Shown: positions 33,650-42,978, numbered from the stretch's first letter. The stretch: DNA of 64,000 nucleotides from Pseudobdellovibrionaceae bacterium (GCA_020635075.1 JACKAM010000002.1:248001-312000); one strand, 5' to 3'. Translations and numbers: made by a program. The notes: generated from the letters alone by a model not told the origin.

Positions 33650-34897
33650 ATGGTTCGGCTTAAGACGACGGCATTTGCGTTGATCACCTTGGCTGGAGTA
33701 TCGATCGGCGCGAACAACATGACTCGCTATCAACAAGGGCAAAAGGCCCTTGATGACAGGGGCGAATACTGTGAGTGGATCAGTTCGTCTGATCAGACGG
33801 ATTCTGTTCCTAAATTTTATCCCACAGCGAATGAAGGCGTTTTGTATCCCACTATTGCGGAACAAGCCTATGAACACCTGTGGAATATTTCGCAGAAACT
33901 TAAACCCTATCGCAGTCGCAAGGTGACCTTTACCTACTTGCCTCAACCCGTGCAGTCGGCACTCAGTAAGACACTGACCAAGCACCAAAAGCGCCTGCGC
34001 GAGGTGAAAGACACTTTATCTTTGCTGGTACAAAACGCCCATGAATTAAAGACTAGCAAAAGTGAAGACGAAGCCGAGCGCCGTTACCAGGAATGGAAAC
34101 TGGATCAGGAATTACCTGACCAAATCACCCGCCTGAATGCTGAGCGCAGCGAATTGGAAGTAATCATTGGCGACCTTAAGAAACTGCGCATGGACGATAT
34201 GGAAGCCTATCGGTTTTTTCGCCAGGCCTTTGTTGAAGACGCCGCTGTAGAAGGCCTACGTCTTCCCTATCTGGCCCTTGAATTGGAGTATCATCCAGGG
34301 CTTTTGGAAGAGAGTGTTTCACTCTATCCGGTGTGGATTGAAGGCCAGCAGATCACCCGAGGCTCAGAAGAACCCTATCTGCGTATCGCGGGTAGTATGG
34401 TACCTGAAGATCTTGGTCGCGCTCTAAAAGATAAAAAATTGCCCAAGCTCTTCTTCTCTCACAGTGATTTGATGCAGACTCCACCTCCATCAGGCGAGAG
34501 CATGGGCGAAGCCAGACCACAAAAGCACGCACTGGCGTCAGTTGAATTTTTATCGCCGTATCGATTGCTCATCAAAGGTACACCTTATTCTAATCGCCAA
34601 CCCGGAGCCGCCCAAGGAGACAAGCTCGATCTGCAATTTACCAGTGCCGCCAATATTGCTGTGGATGGCCTGCTGGATCTGGGTTGCATGGCCAACTCCC
34701 GCTGGGCGCGACACTTGATTCGCGATACCGAGCAGTTTCTCACCGATCCGAGCACCAATAAGACCTATACCTATGAAGAAGTGGACGCTCACAACTTAAA
34801 AGTATTAGAGACACTGAAGAGCGTGAATGGTTCTGCCCGACGCTCACTGGCCCATGCCGGGCGGCCTCCGTTTTGGGAGCGGTTTCTCGCCTTTTAA
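33650..34897 (+). CDS. Exported protein of unknown function
   Basis: This 415-residue protein has an N-terminal export signal (MVRLKTTAFALITLAGVSIGANN). The mature part starts with a soluble domain, a coiled coil of about 60 residues near 120-185 (KTLTKHQKRLREVKDTLSLL and DLKKLRMDDMEAYRF), and then a beta-rich domain (VEFLSPYRLLIKGTPYSN). Cysteines are few. I recognise no family; a periplasmic or surface location is the only inference. It stands alone and is followed by hairpin element A, which lies between it and meaB. Confidence 0.7.
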   Translation: MVRLKTTAFALITLAGVSIGANNMTRYQQGQKALDDRGEYCEWISSSDQTDSVPKFYPTANEGVLYPTIAEQAYEHLWNISQKLKPYRSRKVTFTYLPQPVQSALSKTLTKHQKRLREVKDTLSLLVQNAHELKTSKSEDEAERRYQEWKLDQELPDQITRLNAERSELEVIIGDLKKLRMDDMEAYRFFRQAFVEDAAVEGLRLPYLALELEYHPGLLEESVSLYPVWIEGQQITRGSEEPYLRIAGSMVPEDLGRALKDKKLPKLFFSHSDLMQTPPPSGESMGEARPQKHALASVEFLSPYRLLIKGTPYSNRQPGAAQGDKLDLQFTSAANIAVDGLLDLGCMANSRWARHLIRDTEQFLTDPSTNKTYTYEEVDAHNLKVLETLKSVNGSARRSLAHAGRPPFWERFLAF

Positions 34898-34914
34898 TTC
34901 GAGCCTAAAAAAAT

Positions 34915-35162
34915 TGGCCCCTTGTTTATTGAGCCACAAAGTCCTTTATCAGTGAAGTTGGTCCTTTGCCGACCATTCTCCACAAATCCTCACGCACCTT
35001 TTCGGCCGCAGGCTCGTCTTCGGGTCGCGTCAGTTTCCTGCCGCGCCTCGGATACGCCCTGCGCGACGGTGAGGATTCGGATTTCCGGGAATGGCTCGGC
35101 AATCGGACCAATTTCCGGACAAAGGCACCACACAGTTTTGTGGCTCAATAAACAAGGGGCCA
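34915..35162. repeat. Long-hairpin element A (248 bp) with 26-bp perfect arms
   Basis: The ends are exact 26-base complements (left 34915-34940 starting TGGCCCCTTG; right 35137-35162). Inside, TTGGTCC...CCTCAC on the left pairs imperfectly with GTGAGGA...GGACCAA on the right, so nearly the whole element folds. The central ~150 bases match element B (38521-38766) in reverse orientation, but the outer arms do not. It lies between convergent genes, so it may also end transcription. Confidence 0.8.
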
Positions 35163-35173
35163 GTTTCAATAAT

Positions 35174-36070
35174 TCACAGCTGATTTTCTATCAATAACTG
35201 GCGAAGGTCTTCGGGTGATTTTATGCGGTCCGCTTTTTTGCGAAATGCTTTTTCCCACTGGCCACGCAAAAGAGCAAAGGCCTCGTGGCGCAACCGTAAA
35301 GGGTCCTGTCGATGGTTCGGAAGATCCAAATCCTCGCCCCGGGCCCTGATGGCTTGAGCTAATTCCTCAACACCAACACCCTCAGTGGCTGTGGTTTTAA
35401 ATATCCGCTCCGTCACTTTTTGATTGGCGTCGGCGGGGAAGTAAAACTCGATTTCACGGGCCAGACTGTCGGCTCCCGGACGGTCGGCTTTATTGACGAC
35501 AAACAAATCAGCAATTTCCATCAGGCCGGCCTTCATAGCCTGAACCGAATCACCAGACTCTGGAACTAAAACCAAAGTCACGAGATCAGCGACGTGAAGA
35601 ATGTCGGTCTCTGTTTGTCCCACACCGACGGTTTCAATTAGCACCACATCAAACTTCCACAGATCAAAAGCCCTGAGCATCAGGTAAGCCGAAGCACTTA
35701 AGCCGCCAAGACTCCCCCGAGAACCCAGTGAGCGAATAAACACTCCCGGATCGGCAAAGTGCTCAGAGTAGCGAATCCGATCGCCCAGGATAGCGCCACC
35801 AGAAAAGGGACTTGAGGGATCAACAGCCAACACGCCCACCCGTGCCCCGGCTTTTCTCCACGAACTAATGAGTTGTCCCACCAAGGTGGACTTCCCTGCT
35901 CCTGGTGGACCGGTGATTCCCACCCGCAAGGCCGACTGGGGAGGATGGAGGAGAAGGTCATTTTCCAAAGCCGAGGCACCCTTCTGTTCCAACAAGGTTA
36001 ACAGGCGAGCCAGGTCGGCAAACTTGCCAGCAGATGCTTTTTCAATGTAGGCCCCGATTTGGTCACTCAT
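35174..36070 (-). CDS. meaB: MeaB/ArgK-family GTPase (methylmalonyl-CoA mutase chaperone)
   Basis: This G3E GTPase protects and loads cobalamin-dependent mutases. The 298 residues contain the P-loop GITGPPGAGKSTL (51-63), the switch motif ETVGVGQTETDILHVAD, and the NKADR base-specificity motif. All are intact. No mutase gene lies in the window, so its partner is elsewhere. It converges with the 33650 gene across the hairpin element. Regulation is not evident. Confidence 0.93.
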   Translation of the reverse strand: MSDQIGAYIEKASAGKFADLARLLTLLEQKGASALENDLLLHPPQSALRVGITGPPGAGKSTLVGQLISSWRKAGARVGVLAVDPSSPFSGGAILGDRIRYSEHFADPGVFIRSLGSRGSLGGLSASAYLMLRAFDLWKFDVVLIETVGVGQTETDILHVADLVTLVLVPESGDSVQAMKAGLMEIADLFVVNKADRPGADSLAREIEFYFPADANQKVTERIFKTTATEGVGVEELAQAIRARGEDLDLPNHRQDPLRLRHEAFALLRGQWEKAFRKKADRIKSPEDLRQLLIENQL

Positions 36071-36263
36071 CCTGGTTCTTTCTTTAACAGCTAAGTCTAT
36101 GGAAATCTTAAGGTTTTCACGGCCCTCTGTAAAGGCGTCTTATTCTTGGACACGGGCGGATAGAGCCCTTTCTGGGGGGATCCAAAAGGTCGGTGATTTC
36201 AAATATTTACAAGGGCCCTCAGCGGCACACTCTTCGCCTTATAAATAAGCAGGAGATAGATTT

Positions 36264-37400
36264 ATGCAGGGTAATTGGAAGTATGTCGTAATTATTTGTG
36301 TTGTGGTCCTTGGCGGCCTGTTTGAGTTGATGAAGTCAGCGGACTTTGCCGACAACCAGGCCAACCTCACACCGGCCGAACTGAAGGCTCTGGATTTTCA
36401 GCCTTATGCGCGCAAGAGCGGCGACAGCCAGGTCAACGAAGGACAAAAAACCATCAAACGTCTTGAGGAAATTCGCACTCGTGCTCTTCAGGCTCGCCAA
36501 CAAAACACGGACCATCAGTTCCCCCAGGAGCACAGCTTTAACCAAATCCCTCCGGCACCTCCTGCTCCTAAAAAGCCAGGCAAGGTTTCGACTGTAAAAA
36601 ACAAGAAAAAGAAAAAGACGGCTAAAAACCCGCACAAGAAGAAAACGGACGAAGAAAAGCCACCCGTCGCTAAAAAAGACGACAAAAAGAAAGACGAAGA
36701 AAAGCCTGAAGAGACGACAGAGGACACTGACTTTTTTGCCGGCGGCGGAAACTCCACTCCTGATCCGGTCATTCCTCCCGTGGGCGTCGGTGCTGACCCC
36801 AACAAAGAGGAAGTCCCCAATGCCGATGAGTGGGTACGCCGAGTGTTGGCCCGCCCCAGCCTGGAAGAGACCACTGAGATGATCAAGTACTATCAAAGTA
36901 ATCTGATCACCGCCGAAGTCTTTTACTATGTGGTCGAACAAATGTTTGCAGATTCTCAGGAGAGAATGCGCGAGTTGGGGATCATGGCCGGCAACGCCAC
37001 TCCCAGCTATCGTAGCTTCACCATACTGGCTCAATTTCTCCAGGATGAACCCTTTGGGTCCTCGCTCAGAACCAAGGCCAATCAGGCCTTGGATCGTTAC
37101 ACCCAATTGGCCTATCTCAACGTGCTTGAGTCGGTCATGCGCTCACAGGAAAGCCCCGGCATTCGCGAAAAGGCCTTGAGCCTTCTCGTTGATTCGGCCC
37201 GCAAGAACCTGGCAGCCGCGGCTAACAATCCGCCGCCTCCAGGCCCAACTGGGCAAAGTACCGGCAGTCCATTGGTTAAACGTTACAGCGATATTCTCAA
37301 CACTCTTGAGCAAATGCTTGGCAGCGGCACGGAGCCAGCCCAAGTCTCAACGGCCCTGCAAAACGCTGTTGATGGTTTAAAAGGCATCCTAAGCGCTTAA
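36264..37400 (+). CDS. Membrane-anchored protein with Lys-rich linker, unknown function
   Basis: This 378-residue protein has one N-terminal hydrophobic segment (YVVIICVVVLGGLFELM, residues 7-23). A disordered basic/acidic linker follows (about 105-155, KKKKKTAKNPHKKKTDEEK), then a Gly-rich spacer and a C-terminal helical domain (about 195-378, EEVPNADEWVRRVLARPSLEETTE). It is probably periplasmic and attached to the inner membrane. The ATG has AGGAGATAG upstream. It starts an operon with the 37417 gene (16 bp away). No known family. Confidence 0.7.
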   Translation: MQGNWKYVVIICVVVLGGLFELMKSADFADNQANLTPAELKALDFQPYARKSGDSQVNEGQKTIKRLEEIRTRALQARQQNTDHQFPQEHSFNQIPPAPPAPKKPGKVSTVKNKKKKKTAKNPHKKKTDEEKPPVAKKDDKKKDEEKPEETTEDTDFFAGGGNSTPDPVIPPVGVGADPNKEEVPNADEWVRRVLARPSLEETTEMIKYYQSNLITAEVFYYVVEQMFADSQERMRELGIMAGNATPSYRSFTILAQFLQDEPFGSSLRTKANQALDRYTQLAYLNVLESVMRSQESPGIREKALSLLVDSARKNLAAAANNPPPPGPTGQSTGSPLVKRYSDILNTLEQMLGSGTEPAQVSTALQNAVDGLKGILSA

Positions 37401-37416
37401 TAAATCCGGGGGGATT

Positions 37417-38505
37417 ATGAAATCGCGAATAAATCTAGTTGTTGTATTGCTATTCATAATTGCTGCACCCTCGGCACTGGGCGAATTCACGGTGGACCGG
37501 GTTCTCTTGCCGGTGGCAGACGTCATCTACGAGATTCACAAAAAGCACAACACCTTTCCCACCCAGCCCAGCCCCACTTCGACCAAACTGGAGAGCCACG
37601 AACAAGTGGCTGATCGAGGCCTGGGGCGCTGGAAGGTTCAGCCCGGAACAGATATTATCTATGATGTGGGTCTAGATGGAAAAAAGCCCACCACTGTCGG
37701 TCTCAGTCACAAGATTACTCACACCCGCAAACACGATGTCCAAGCCAAAGCCTTTCACCAAACCGGGGTTGAGATGCCCGACAAGTGGGGCGCCGGGGCT
37801 TCTCATCAACTCAATGTTGATGACCAAACCCGAGTCACCACCGGAGTGACTTATGAGACCATTCCTCAGCTAGATCAAAAAGTCGTGGTCGGTATGGCTC
37901 AAGTGGAACAAGTGATCACCGGCGAAGACAAACTTCACCTGGGAGCCAGACACCTCGTCGGGTTGGATTCTGGAGACAATCGCTACAACATCGAAGCCAG
38001 CTACACCCGTAAGCTCGGTGCCACTCGTCCCAAAGAGCGTAAGCACCGACCTTGGATCTCGATACTTCACTCCCGGCGGAAACTCGAAGAGGGTGGACTG
38101 CCATTTGGTGAAGAACCTAAAATCTACGCCGACCTGGTGGAGTCCTACCTGGCCTTTGCTGACTCACTTGAAACCAGCCCCGACGCCAGCCCCTCTTACA
38201 TGAGTGATCTGGTCGCATCGAACAATATGAAAGGCAAACCCCTCGGCCTGAGCTTTAACGAACATACTGCCCGCGAGTGCCGAGCCGATTTGGTGTACGC
38301 CGCCCGCGCCCATGCCTTGATGTATTATGAGAAGATGAAAGACAAATACCCCTTTCACAATCTCACTGAAAAAATGGACGTCTACGGCCCGCGCCTTTCC
38401 CATATCAGCGGCTCTGATTTCTCCGTCGCCAAAAAATGCGTCGACCCGAGTGACGCCACCCCCACCAGATCAACCGCCAAAGGAATTGCTCTGGGCACCC
38501 AGTAG
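37417..38505 (+). CDS. Exported beta-rich protein, unknown function
   Basis: This 362-residue protein has a signal peptide (MKSRINLVVVLLFIIAAPSALG, cleavage before EFTVD). The middle ~180 residues consist of regularly alternating strands (TTVGLSHKITHTRKHDV, RVTTGVTYETI, LHLGARHLVG, YNIEASYTRKLG), the pattern of an outer-membrane beta-barrel or beta-propeller blade. The C-terminal ~120 residues are helical with two cysteines. It lies 16 bp after a membrane protein gene and probably shares its transcript. Function unknown. Confidence 0.7.
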   Translation: MKSRINLVVVLLFIIAAPSALGEFTVDRVLLPVADVIYEIHKKHNTFPTQPSPTSTKLESHEQVADRGLGRWKVQPGTDIIYDVGLDGKKPTTVGLSHKITHTRKHDVQAKAFHQTGVEMPDKWGAGASHQLNVDDQTRVTTGVTYETIPQLDQKVVVGMAQVEQVITGEDKLHLGARHLVGLDSGDNRYNIEASYTRKLGATRPKERKHRPWISILHSRRKLEEGGLPFGEEPKIYADLVESYLAFADSLETSPDASPSYMSDLVASNNMKGKPLGLSFNEHTARECRADLVYAARAHALMYYEKMKDKYPFHNLTEKMDVYGPRLSHISGSDFSVAKKCVDPSDATPTRSTAKGIALGTQ

Positions 38506-38520
38506 TACCGGGCAAACTGG

Positions 38521-38766
38521 CCACCTTGATTTTTGACCTGGAAAACCATTGGCCGCCTTTATTCGAGAAAACAGTCTGATTGCCGAGCCATTCCCGTGAA
38601 TCCGAATCCTCTGCCGTCGCGCAGGGCGTATCCGAGGCGCAGCGGCAAAGCTGATGTGCTCCGAAGACGCGCCTGCGGCCGAAAGGCGCGTGAGGATTTA
38701 CGGAGAATGGTCGGCAATGGACTGGTTACACGGAGAAAGAACTTTCCAGGTCAAAAATCAAGGTGG
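38521..38766. repeat. Long-hairpin element B (246 bp) with 24-bp perfect arms
   Basis: The exact 24-base complementary ends are 38521-38544 (starting CCACCTTGAT) and 38743-38766. The central core matches element A in reverse complement over roughly 38578-38730 (for example GCGCAGGGCGTATCCGAGGC and GCCTGCGGCCGAAA). The arms of A and B are unrelated in sequence but each is self-complementary, and the two elements are almost the same length. It lies in the gap before the 38800 gene. Confidence 0.8.
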
Positions 38767-38799
38767 ACCGTTTGCAATCAGGAACATCTACCTCCTATA

Positions 38800-39558
38800 A
38801 TGACTCTCGTGAAACTACCTTATTACCTCCCCCTAATAATGCTCATCGTACTCCCAGCCTGGGGATTAGAGTTGCCGAAGGGCTTGGATCATGAGGCTCG
38901 GGTGGAAGTGGTGCGTCTGGTGGGATTGGGGACCAGCAGTAAGCTATTGACCAATCCGTTTCCCCTGGGCGGTTATCCCGGCCTGGAAGTGGGTATTAGT
39001 CTTGAGTTGGTGAATACCGCTGATTTGTCTCGGCTGGGGACTGGAACTCAGCGGGACGAGCGGGAGTTCCGTTATCCGCGCATTTCCTTTGGCAAAGGGC
39101 TTTACAACAATCTGGATATTTTCTTTCACTTTATTCCTTTTTCGGAGGATAGCCAGATCAGTGAATACGGTGGGATGTTCCGCTGGTCTTTTTATCAGGC
39201 TAAATTTCTGCCGATTAATTTGTCGCTCCTCATGCATGGAAGTGTGTTGAACATGAATGACTCCCTCAGCACGCAGACCCTTGGTTCTGAATTGGTCGCA
39301 GGGATCAGTGTGAATAGTTTTTCACTTTATTTTGGTGGGGGCTTTCTGACCAGTACGGCCGAGTTCGTTGCTCAGGGAAGCGAAGGCATTGTTATTGCCT
39401 CTGATCCTCCCAACCGCCGTGGTGTGGTGGACGAGCTGGTGCGCGAAACCCACAGTGTGGTGGGGATCACCCTGCACGTCTCTGATTACTTTTTGGCCGC
39501 CCAGATCGATCGCTACCGCGAACCGGTCTATAGCCTCAAACTCGGCCTGCGTCTTTAG
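38800..39558 (+). CDS. Probable outer-membrane beta-barrel protein
   Basis: This 252-residue protein starts from ATG 38800, which opens a signal peptide (MTLVKLPYYLPLIMLIVLPAWG). The longer frame upstream runs through hairpin element B and is not coding. The mature protein has repeated amphipathic strands (VEVGISLELV-type, FRYPRISFGKGLYNN, SLLMHGSVLN, FSLYFGGGFLTST) and ends in YSLKLGLRL, a typical barrel C-terminus. No family is recognised. It converges with rfaE2 at 2 bp. Confidence 0.7.
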   Translation: MTLVKLPYYLPLIMLIVLPAWGLELPKGLDHEARVEVVRLVGLGTSSKLLTNPFPLGGYPGLEVGISLELVNTADLSRLGTGTQRDEREFRYPRISFGKGLYNNLDIFFHFIPFSEDSQISEYGGMFRWSFYQAKFLPINLSLLMHGSVLNMNDSLSTQTLGSELVAGISVNSFSLYFGGGFLTSTAEFVAQGSEGIVIASDPPNRRGVVDELVRETHSVVGITLHVSDYFLAAQIDRYREPVYSLKLGLRL

Positions 39559-39560
39559 TA

Positions 39561-40025
39561 TTATTTCATCTTTTCAATGATAGATGTGGTCGAACGACCT
39601 TCGACAAACTGGAGGGTCTTCACTTCGCCGCCATTTTTAAGCACAAACTCAGCGCCGACAATTTTCTCCACTGGCCAATCCCCGCCCTTCACCAAGACAT
39701 CAGGCCTAACGGCTTCAATCAGTCTTTGTGGCGTGTCCTCAGAAAACGGAATAACAAAGTCCACACAGGCAAGGGCGGCAAGAATCCCCCCTCTGTCCTC
39801 TTCACACTGCACAGGGCGATCAGGACCCTTGATGGATTTCACACTTTTGTCGGAATTAAGTCCCACGACCAAAAGATCACCTAAGGAGCGGGCCTCTTGA
39901 AGGTAACGAACATGACCGATGTGAAGAATATCAAAGCAGCCGTTGGTAAAGACCACCTTCTTCCCGGAACGGGAGGAGGCAAGGGCCGTCAGGAATTCCT
40001 GCTCATTTGCAAAGAAGCGGCCCAC
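39561..40025 (-). CDS. rfaE2: D-glycero-beta-D-manno-heptose 1-phosphate adenylyltransferase
   Basis: This enzyme makes ADP-heptose, the donor for LPS core and for GT9 glycosyltransferases. The 154 residues correspond to the C-terminal nucleotidyltransferase half of HldE as a stand-alone protein. The HIGH motif (HIGHVRYL, 35-38) and TNGCFDILH are intact. The kinase half is not next to it. Its presence supports heptose supply for the GT9 genes at 5.9-9.2 kb, though LPS core is the default use. It is read convergently with the barrel gene. Confidence 0.9.
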   Translation of the reverse strand: MGRFFANEQEFLTALASSRSGKKVVFTNGCFDILHIGHVRYLQEARSLGDLLVVGLNSDKSVKSIKGPDRPVQCEEDRGGILAALACVDFVIPFSEDTPQRLIEAVRPDVLVKGGDWPVEKIVGAEFVLKNGGEVKTLQFVEGRSTTSIIEKMK

Positions 40026-40049
40026 AAGATGTCTCCCTCTTAAAACTCT

Positions 40050-41009
40050 CTATCGACGCTGATACAGTTGAAGACCCGAAATCTTGGCCGTCAAATCCTT
40101 GCGGAAAATCAAAGACAAGATGGGCAGAGTCACCACACCAGTCAATACAATGACCAGACTGCGCCAGGCCACCAACAAGGGGTAAAGCCCCGACTTGTGC
40201 TGTTGATCATCTCCCATTTGGTGATCAAAGGTCCACTCGCCGAGTGTGCGGCCAAAAAAGCTGCGCGAAACCACCACATACATCTGCATGATGGCGACAA
40301 ACAAAATAAACAGACTCAGCTGAGTGGCCACATCCGACTGGGCGTTAAAGGCCACAGACAAGATTTCAACTTTGGTGACGGACAACAAGCTCACCAAGAA
40401 CACCAAACTCAAAGCCACAACAACAACAAAATCTAACACAATTGACGGCAGTGAAATGGATGAAGGCACCAAGGGGCCTCGCTTAGAGTCATGCGCACTT
40501 CTTTGTGTTCCCACCTTTTGCTTTACCTTAGCACTTGGTGGAATGGGCAAGGTGCCGGTCACAACCGGACGGCTCGGTGCCTTTTTAACTGGCTCCACCT
40601 CGGGCTCTTCAATCATGGTCGGTCGTGGAGTGGAGACTGGAGTTCTGTCGCGATCGATGCCGATAGAAAAAATATCAGACTCAGGCGCACGGGGAAGAGG
40701 AGTGGTAATGGCCACCTCATCCTCAAGACCCATGTCCAAAGTGAGAGCGGCTTTTTGCACGTCATTGGGTTTGGATTTCAAACCCGACACCAAACGATCC
40801 AAAGCCTCTTTGGCCCGACCGGAGTGTTGCTTCTCCTCAGTGGGATCATCAAAGAAAGCGGCGGGTGGCGCTTCAGGAATTGGCCTATGGCTACTTTCCT
40901 GCGAAAGCCCGCTACGAGAGACCTGTTCACTCAGATTGATCGCTTTTTTGTGAAAACCCAGACCTTCGGTCAAAGGCTTGATCTGAAAATCATCGTAAGC
41001 ATCGGACAT
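40050..41009 (-). CDS. RDD-domain membrane protein with long cytoplasmic N-terminus
   Basis: The 319-residue protein has about 180 mostly disordered, charged residues first (KPLTEGLGFHKKAIN, SKPNDVQKAALT, SAHDSKRGPLVPSS). A hydrophobic C-terminal half follows with about four membrane helices and the RDD signature pieces (SLPSIVLDFVVVVAL, RSFFGRTLGEWTFDHQMGD). RDD proteins are often transport-related, but the role here is unknown. It lies between rsmE and rfaE2, close to both, and may share their transcript. Confidence 0.7.
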   Translation of the reverse strand: MSDAYDDFQIKPLTEGLGFHKKAINLSEQVSRSGLSQESSHRPIPEAPPAAFFDDPTEEKQHSGRAKEALDRLVSGLKSKPNDVQKAALTLDMGLEDEVAITTPLPRAPESDIFSIGIDRDRTPVSTPRPTMIEEPEVEPVKKAPSRPVVTGTLPIPPSAKVKQKVGTQRSAHDSKRGPLVPSSISLPSIVLDFVVVVALSLVFLVSLLSVTKVEILSVAFNAQSDVATQLSLFILFVAIMQMYVVVSRSFFGRTLGEWTFDHQMGDDQQHKSGLYPLLVAWRSLVIVLTGVVTLPILSLIFRKDLTAKISGLQLYQRR

Positions 41010-41029
41010 TCCGTGCTACCCCCTATAAC

Positions 41030-41782
41030 TCACTTCATCAAATTCCACTCATACTTTAAAATGCTGACTAAAGCCAAGCAAGCCGTTTCCACGCGGAGCA
41101 CCTGGCTTCCGAGGGTCACCGGCTGAAGGCCAAAGGACTGAAATAACTGGACTTCGCGATCGGAGTAGCCCCCTTCGCTGCCCACAAAGACCCAGATTTC
41201 ATGGGCCTCTTGGCCTTTGAGGGGTTCTAGGGCCTGACGGAGGTGCTGCGGAGCTTCCCCCTCATAAGGGAATAGACCCACGGCCTTGGTCCGGCGGTTA
41301 AATTCGGCCAATAAATCTTCCAGCTTCTGGGGCTCGCCCAGGCCCATCAGATCGCCCCGGCCGGACTGCTGAGTGGCGCCCTGGATGATCTTTTTCCAGC
41401 GAGGCCATTTGCCGGTGAGGCGGCTATCCACAGAACGGACAAAACTAAAATCCGAAACAAAGGGGTGAAGCTCGAAAACCCCCAACTCCACCGACTTTTC
41501 CACAATGGTGTCCATCCGCTGAAAGCGAGGAACGGATACGGCCAAATGAATATGGGGCTTTTCCAAGGGCGGGATCTGGCGCTCTTCCACAATCTCAGCC
41601 CAGGCCTCCTTTTTCGCCACTTGCACCAGCTCCACGAAGTAGGCTTTGCCCCCTTCGCTGAGTAGTTCAAAGCGTGAGCCCTCACCCTGGCGACACACAT
41701 CGATCACATGGTGATAAAGATCGCCCGCAAGACGAATCCTCTCCCCTTGCTTCTCGGTCGGGTCAAACCAGTAGCGCCTCAT
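41030..41782 (-). CDS. rsmE: 16S rRNA (uracil-1498-N3)-methyltransferase
   Basis: This SPOUT-family enzyme methylates U1498 of 16S rRNA. The 250-residue protein shows the knot region VFVGSEGGYSDREVQLFQSFG and LGSQVLRVETACLALVS, both signature motifs. The N-terminal PUA-like domain begins MRRYWFDPTEK. It overlaps prmA by 4 bp (ATGA-like), the pairing common in bacteria. No anomalies. Confidence 0.95.
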   Translation of the reverse strand: MRRYWFDPTEKQGERIRLAGDLYHHVIDVCRQGEGSRFELLSEGGKAYFVELVQVAKKEAWAEIVEERQIPPLEKPHIHLAVSVPRFQRMDTIVEKSVELGVFELHPFVSDFSFVRSVDSRLTGKWPRWKKIIQGATQQSGRGDLMGLGEPQKLEDLLAEFNRRTKAVGLFPYEGEAPQHLRQALEPLKGQEAHEIWVFVGSEGGYSDREVQLFQSFGLQPVTLGSQVLRVETACLALVSILKYEWNLMK

Positions 41783-42687
41783 AATCCCGTCCTCTTAAGT
41801 AACAGCCCAACCCACTCTTCATCCACCCGGCGCTCAAGGAGTTCAAAGCCTGACGTCTCCCACTTAAACTCCCTGCGAAAGTCCGCTTCCCTTTCTTGCA
41901 AAATTCCTGTGAGTAACAGATGGCCACCTTTTTTGGTCTTAGTCATTAGAGCGTCCTGGATTTCCACCAGCACACCATCGATGATGTTGGCAATGACCAC
42001 ATCAAACTCACCGTCGACACTCTCCACTTGAAATTCAGGAATAGAAATCTGAGCCGACATTTGATTGCGCTCGATATTTTCCCGCGCCACTTCTCTGGCT
42101 TGAGGATCAATTTCGGTTCCCACTAAAGAACCCGCTCCCCACTGACAAGCGGCCATGGCGAGAATTCCCGTGCCGGTTCCCACATCTAAGACCCGCGCTC
42201 TATTAAGAGGAAGATCACTCAACAAACCCGCAGCCAATCTGGTGGTGGCATGAGTTCCGGTGCCAAAAGCCATACCCGGATCAATGCGCAATTCGGCCTG
42301 AGCCTCCTTCGGCTTCTCGCGCCAGCTGGGCACCACCCAAAGGCCTTTGGCCAAACAAAAAGGCTCATAGCCTTTTTTCCATTCTTCGAGCCAGTCTTTT
42401 TCTTCCTCCTGGCGGATTTCCGCTTCAATCTCCGGAAAGCGCAATCGAAGCTCAGAGAAAAAGGACTCCTCAGGCTTTTCCGTAAAGTAAACCTCAAGAT
42501 CATGATGTGGAGTCGCCACCGTTTCTGGCTCGTACTTTTGCGATTCCTGACGAAACTGAAGGACTTCGCTAATGCCCTGAGCACCAAAGGAAAAACAAAA
42601 CTCCGTGAGCAGGTCTTCCACCTTGGTGGGCACAGATTTTAATGTGAGAACAAAATAGCTACTTTGCACGCGGCCCGGCCTTCTCAT
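41779..42687 (-). CDS. prmA: Ribosomal protein L11 methyltransferase
   Basis: This enzyme trimethylates ribosomal protein L11. The protein (about 300 residues) has the SAM motif VLDVGTGTGILAMAACQWG and post-motif EIDPQAREVARENI, and VIANIIDGVLVEIQ, all characteristic. The start is uncertain. ATG 42687 is used here, but a GTG at 42669 with AGAAGG upstream gives an N-terminus closer to family members. An earlier TTG is unlikely. A GATATC-rich hairpin lies just before. It overlaps rsmE. Confidence 0.9.
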   Translation of the reverse strand: MRRPGRVQSSYFVLTLKSVPTKVEDLLTEFCFSFGAQGISEVLQFRQESQKYEPETVATPHHDLEVYFTEKPEESFFSELRLRFPEIEAEIRQEEEKDWLEEWKKGYEPFCLAKGLWVVPSWREKPKEAQAELRIDPGMAFGTGTHATTRLAAGLLSDLPLNRARVLDVGTGTGILAMAACQWGAGSLVGTEIDPQAREVARENIERNQMSAQISIPEFQVESVDGEFDVVIANIIDGVLVEIQDALMTKTKKGGHLLLTGILQEREADFRREFKWETSGFELLERRVDEEWVGLLLKRTGL

Positions 42688-42690
42688 TCC

Positions 42691-42717
42691 GATATCGGAT
42701 ATCAAATATCTGATATC
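42691..42717. other. GATATC hairpin before prmA
   Basis: GATATCGGATAT pairs with ATATCTGATATC around a CAA loop (12 bp, one mismatch that is G-U in RNA). It is immediately upstream of the likely prmA start and could affect translation. The remaining gap to 42979 shows nothing clear. Confidence 0.4.
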
Positions 42718-42978
42718 TGATTAAACCAGTGCTGCCAAGCATTCCCTTACGGGAGACACCTAGGTGCCTGATACCATTTTTGCCAATTACTGAAGTTGAA
42801 ATCACAACTCCATGATGAGCCCCTCCCATCAGACCTCGACTCAGCGCGCCTCATCCATTTGATCCATCATACTCCATGGCTATGCCTATCAAGCTTGTTA
42901 GGCTTGTTCGATTAAACCAGTTGTGTATAGTTACTTCATAGACATCAGTTAGCCCTTACACAAACGATTGGATTCATT

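Noticed and set aside
34915..38766. Integron attC sites
   Set aside because: The two hairpin elements are about 250 bp and in opposite orientation, with no RYYYAAC/GTTRRRY box pairs, and no integrase is present. They do not fit attC.
38533..38799. N-terminal extension of the barrel protein gene
   Set aside because: This stretch is hairpin element B and lacks coding character. A signal peptide with an in-frame ATG begins at 38800.
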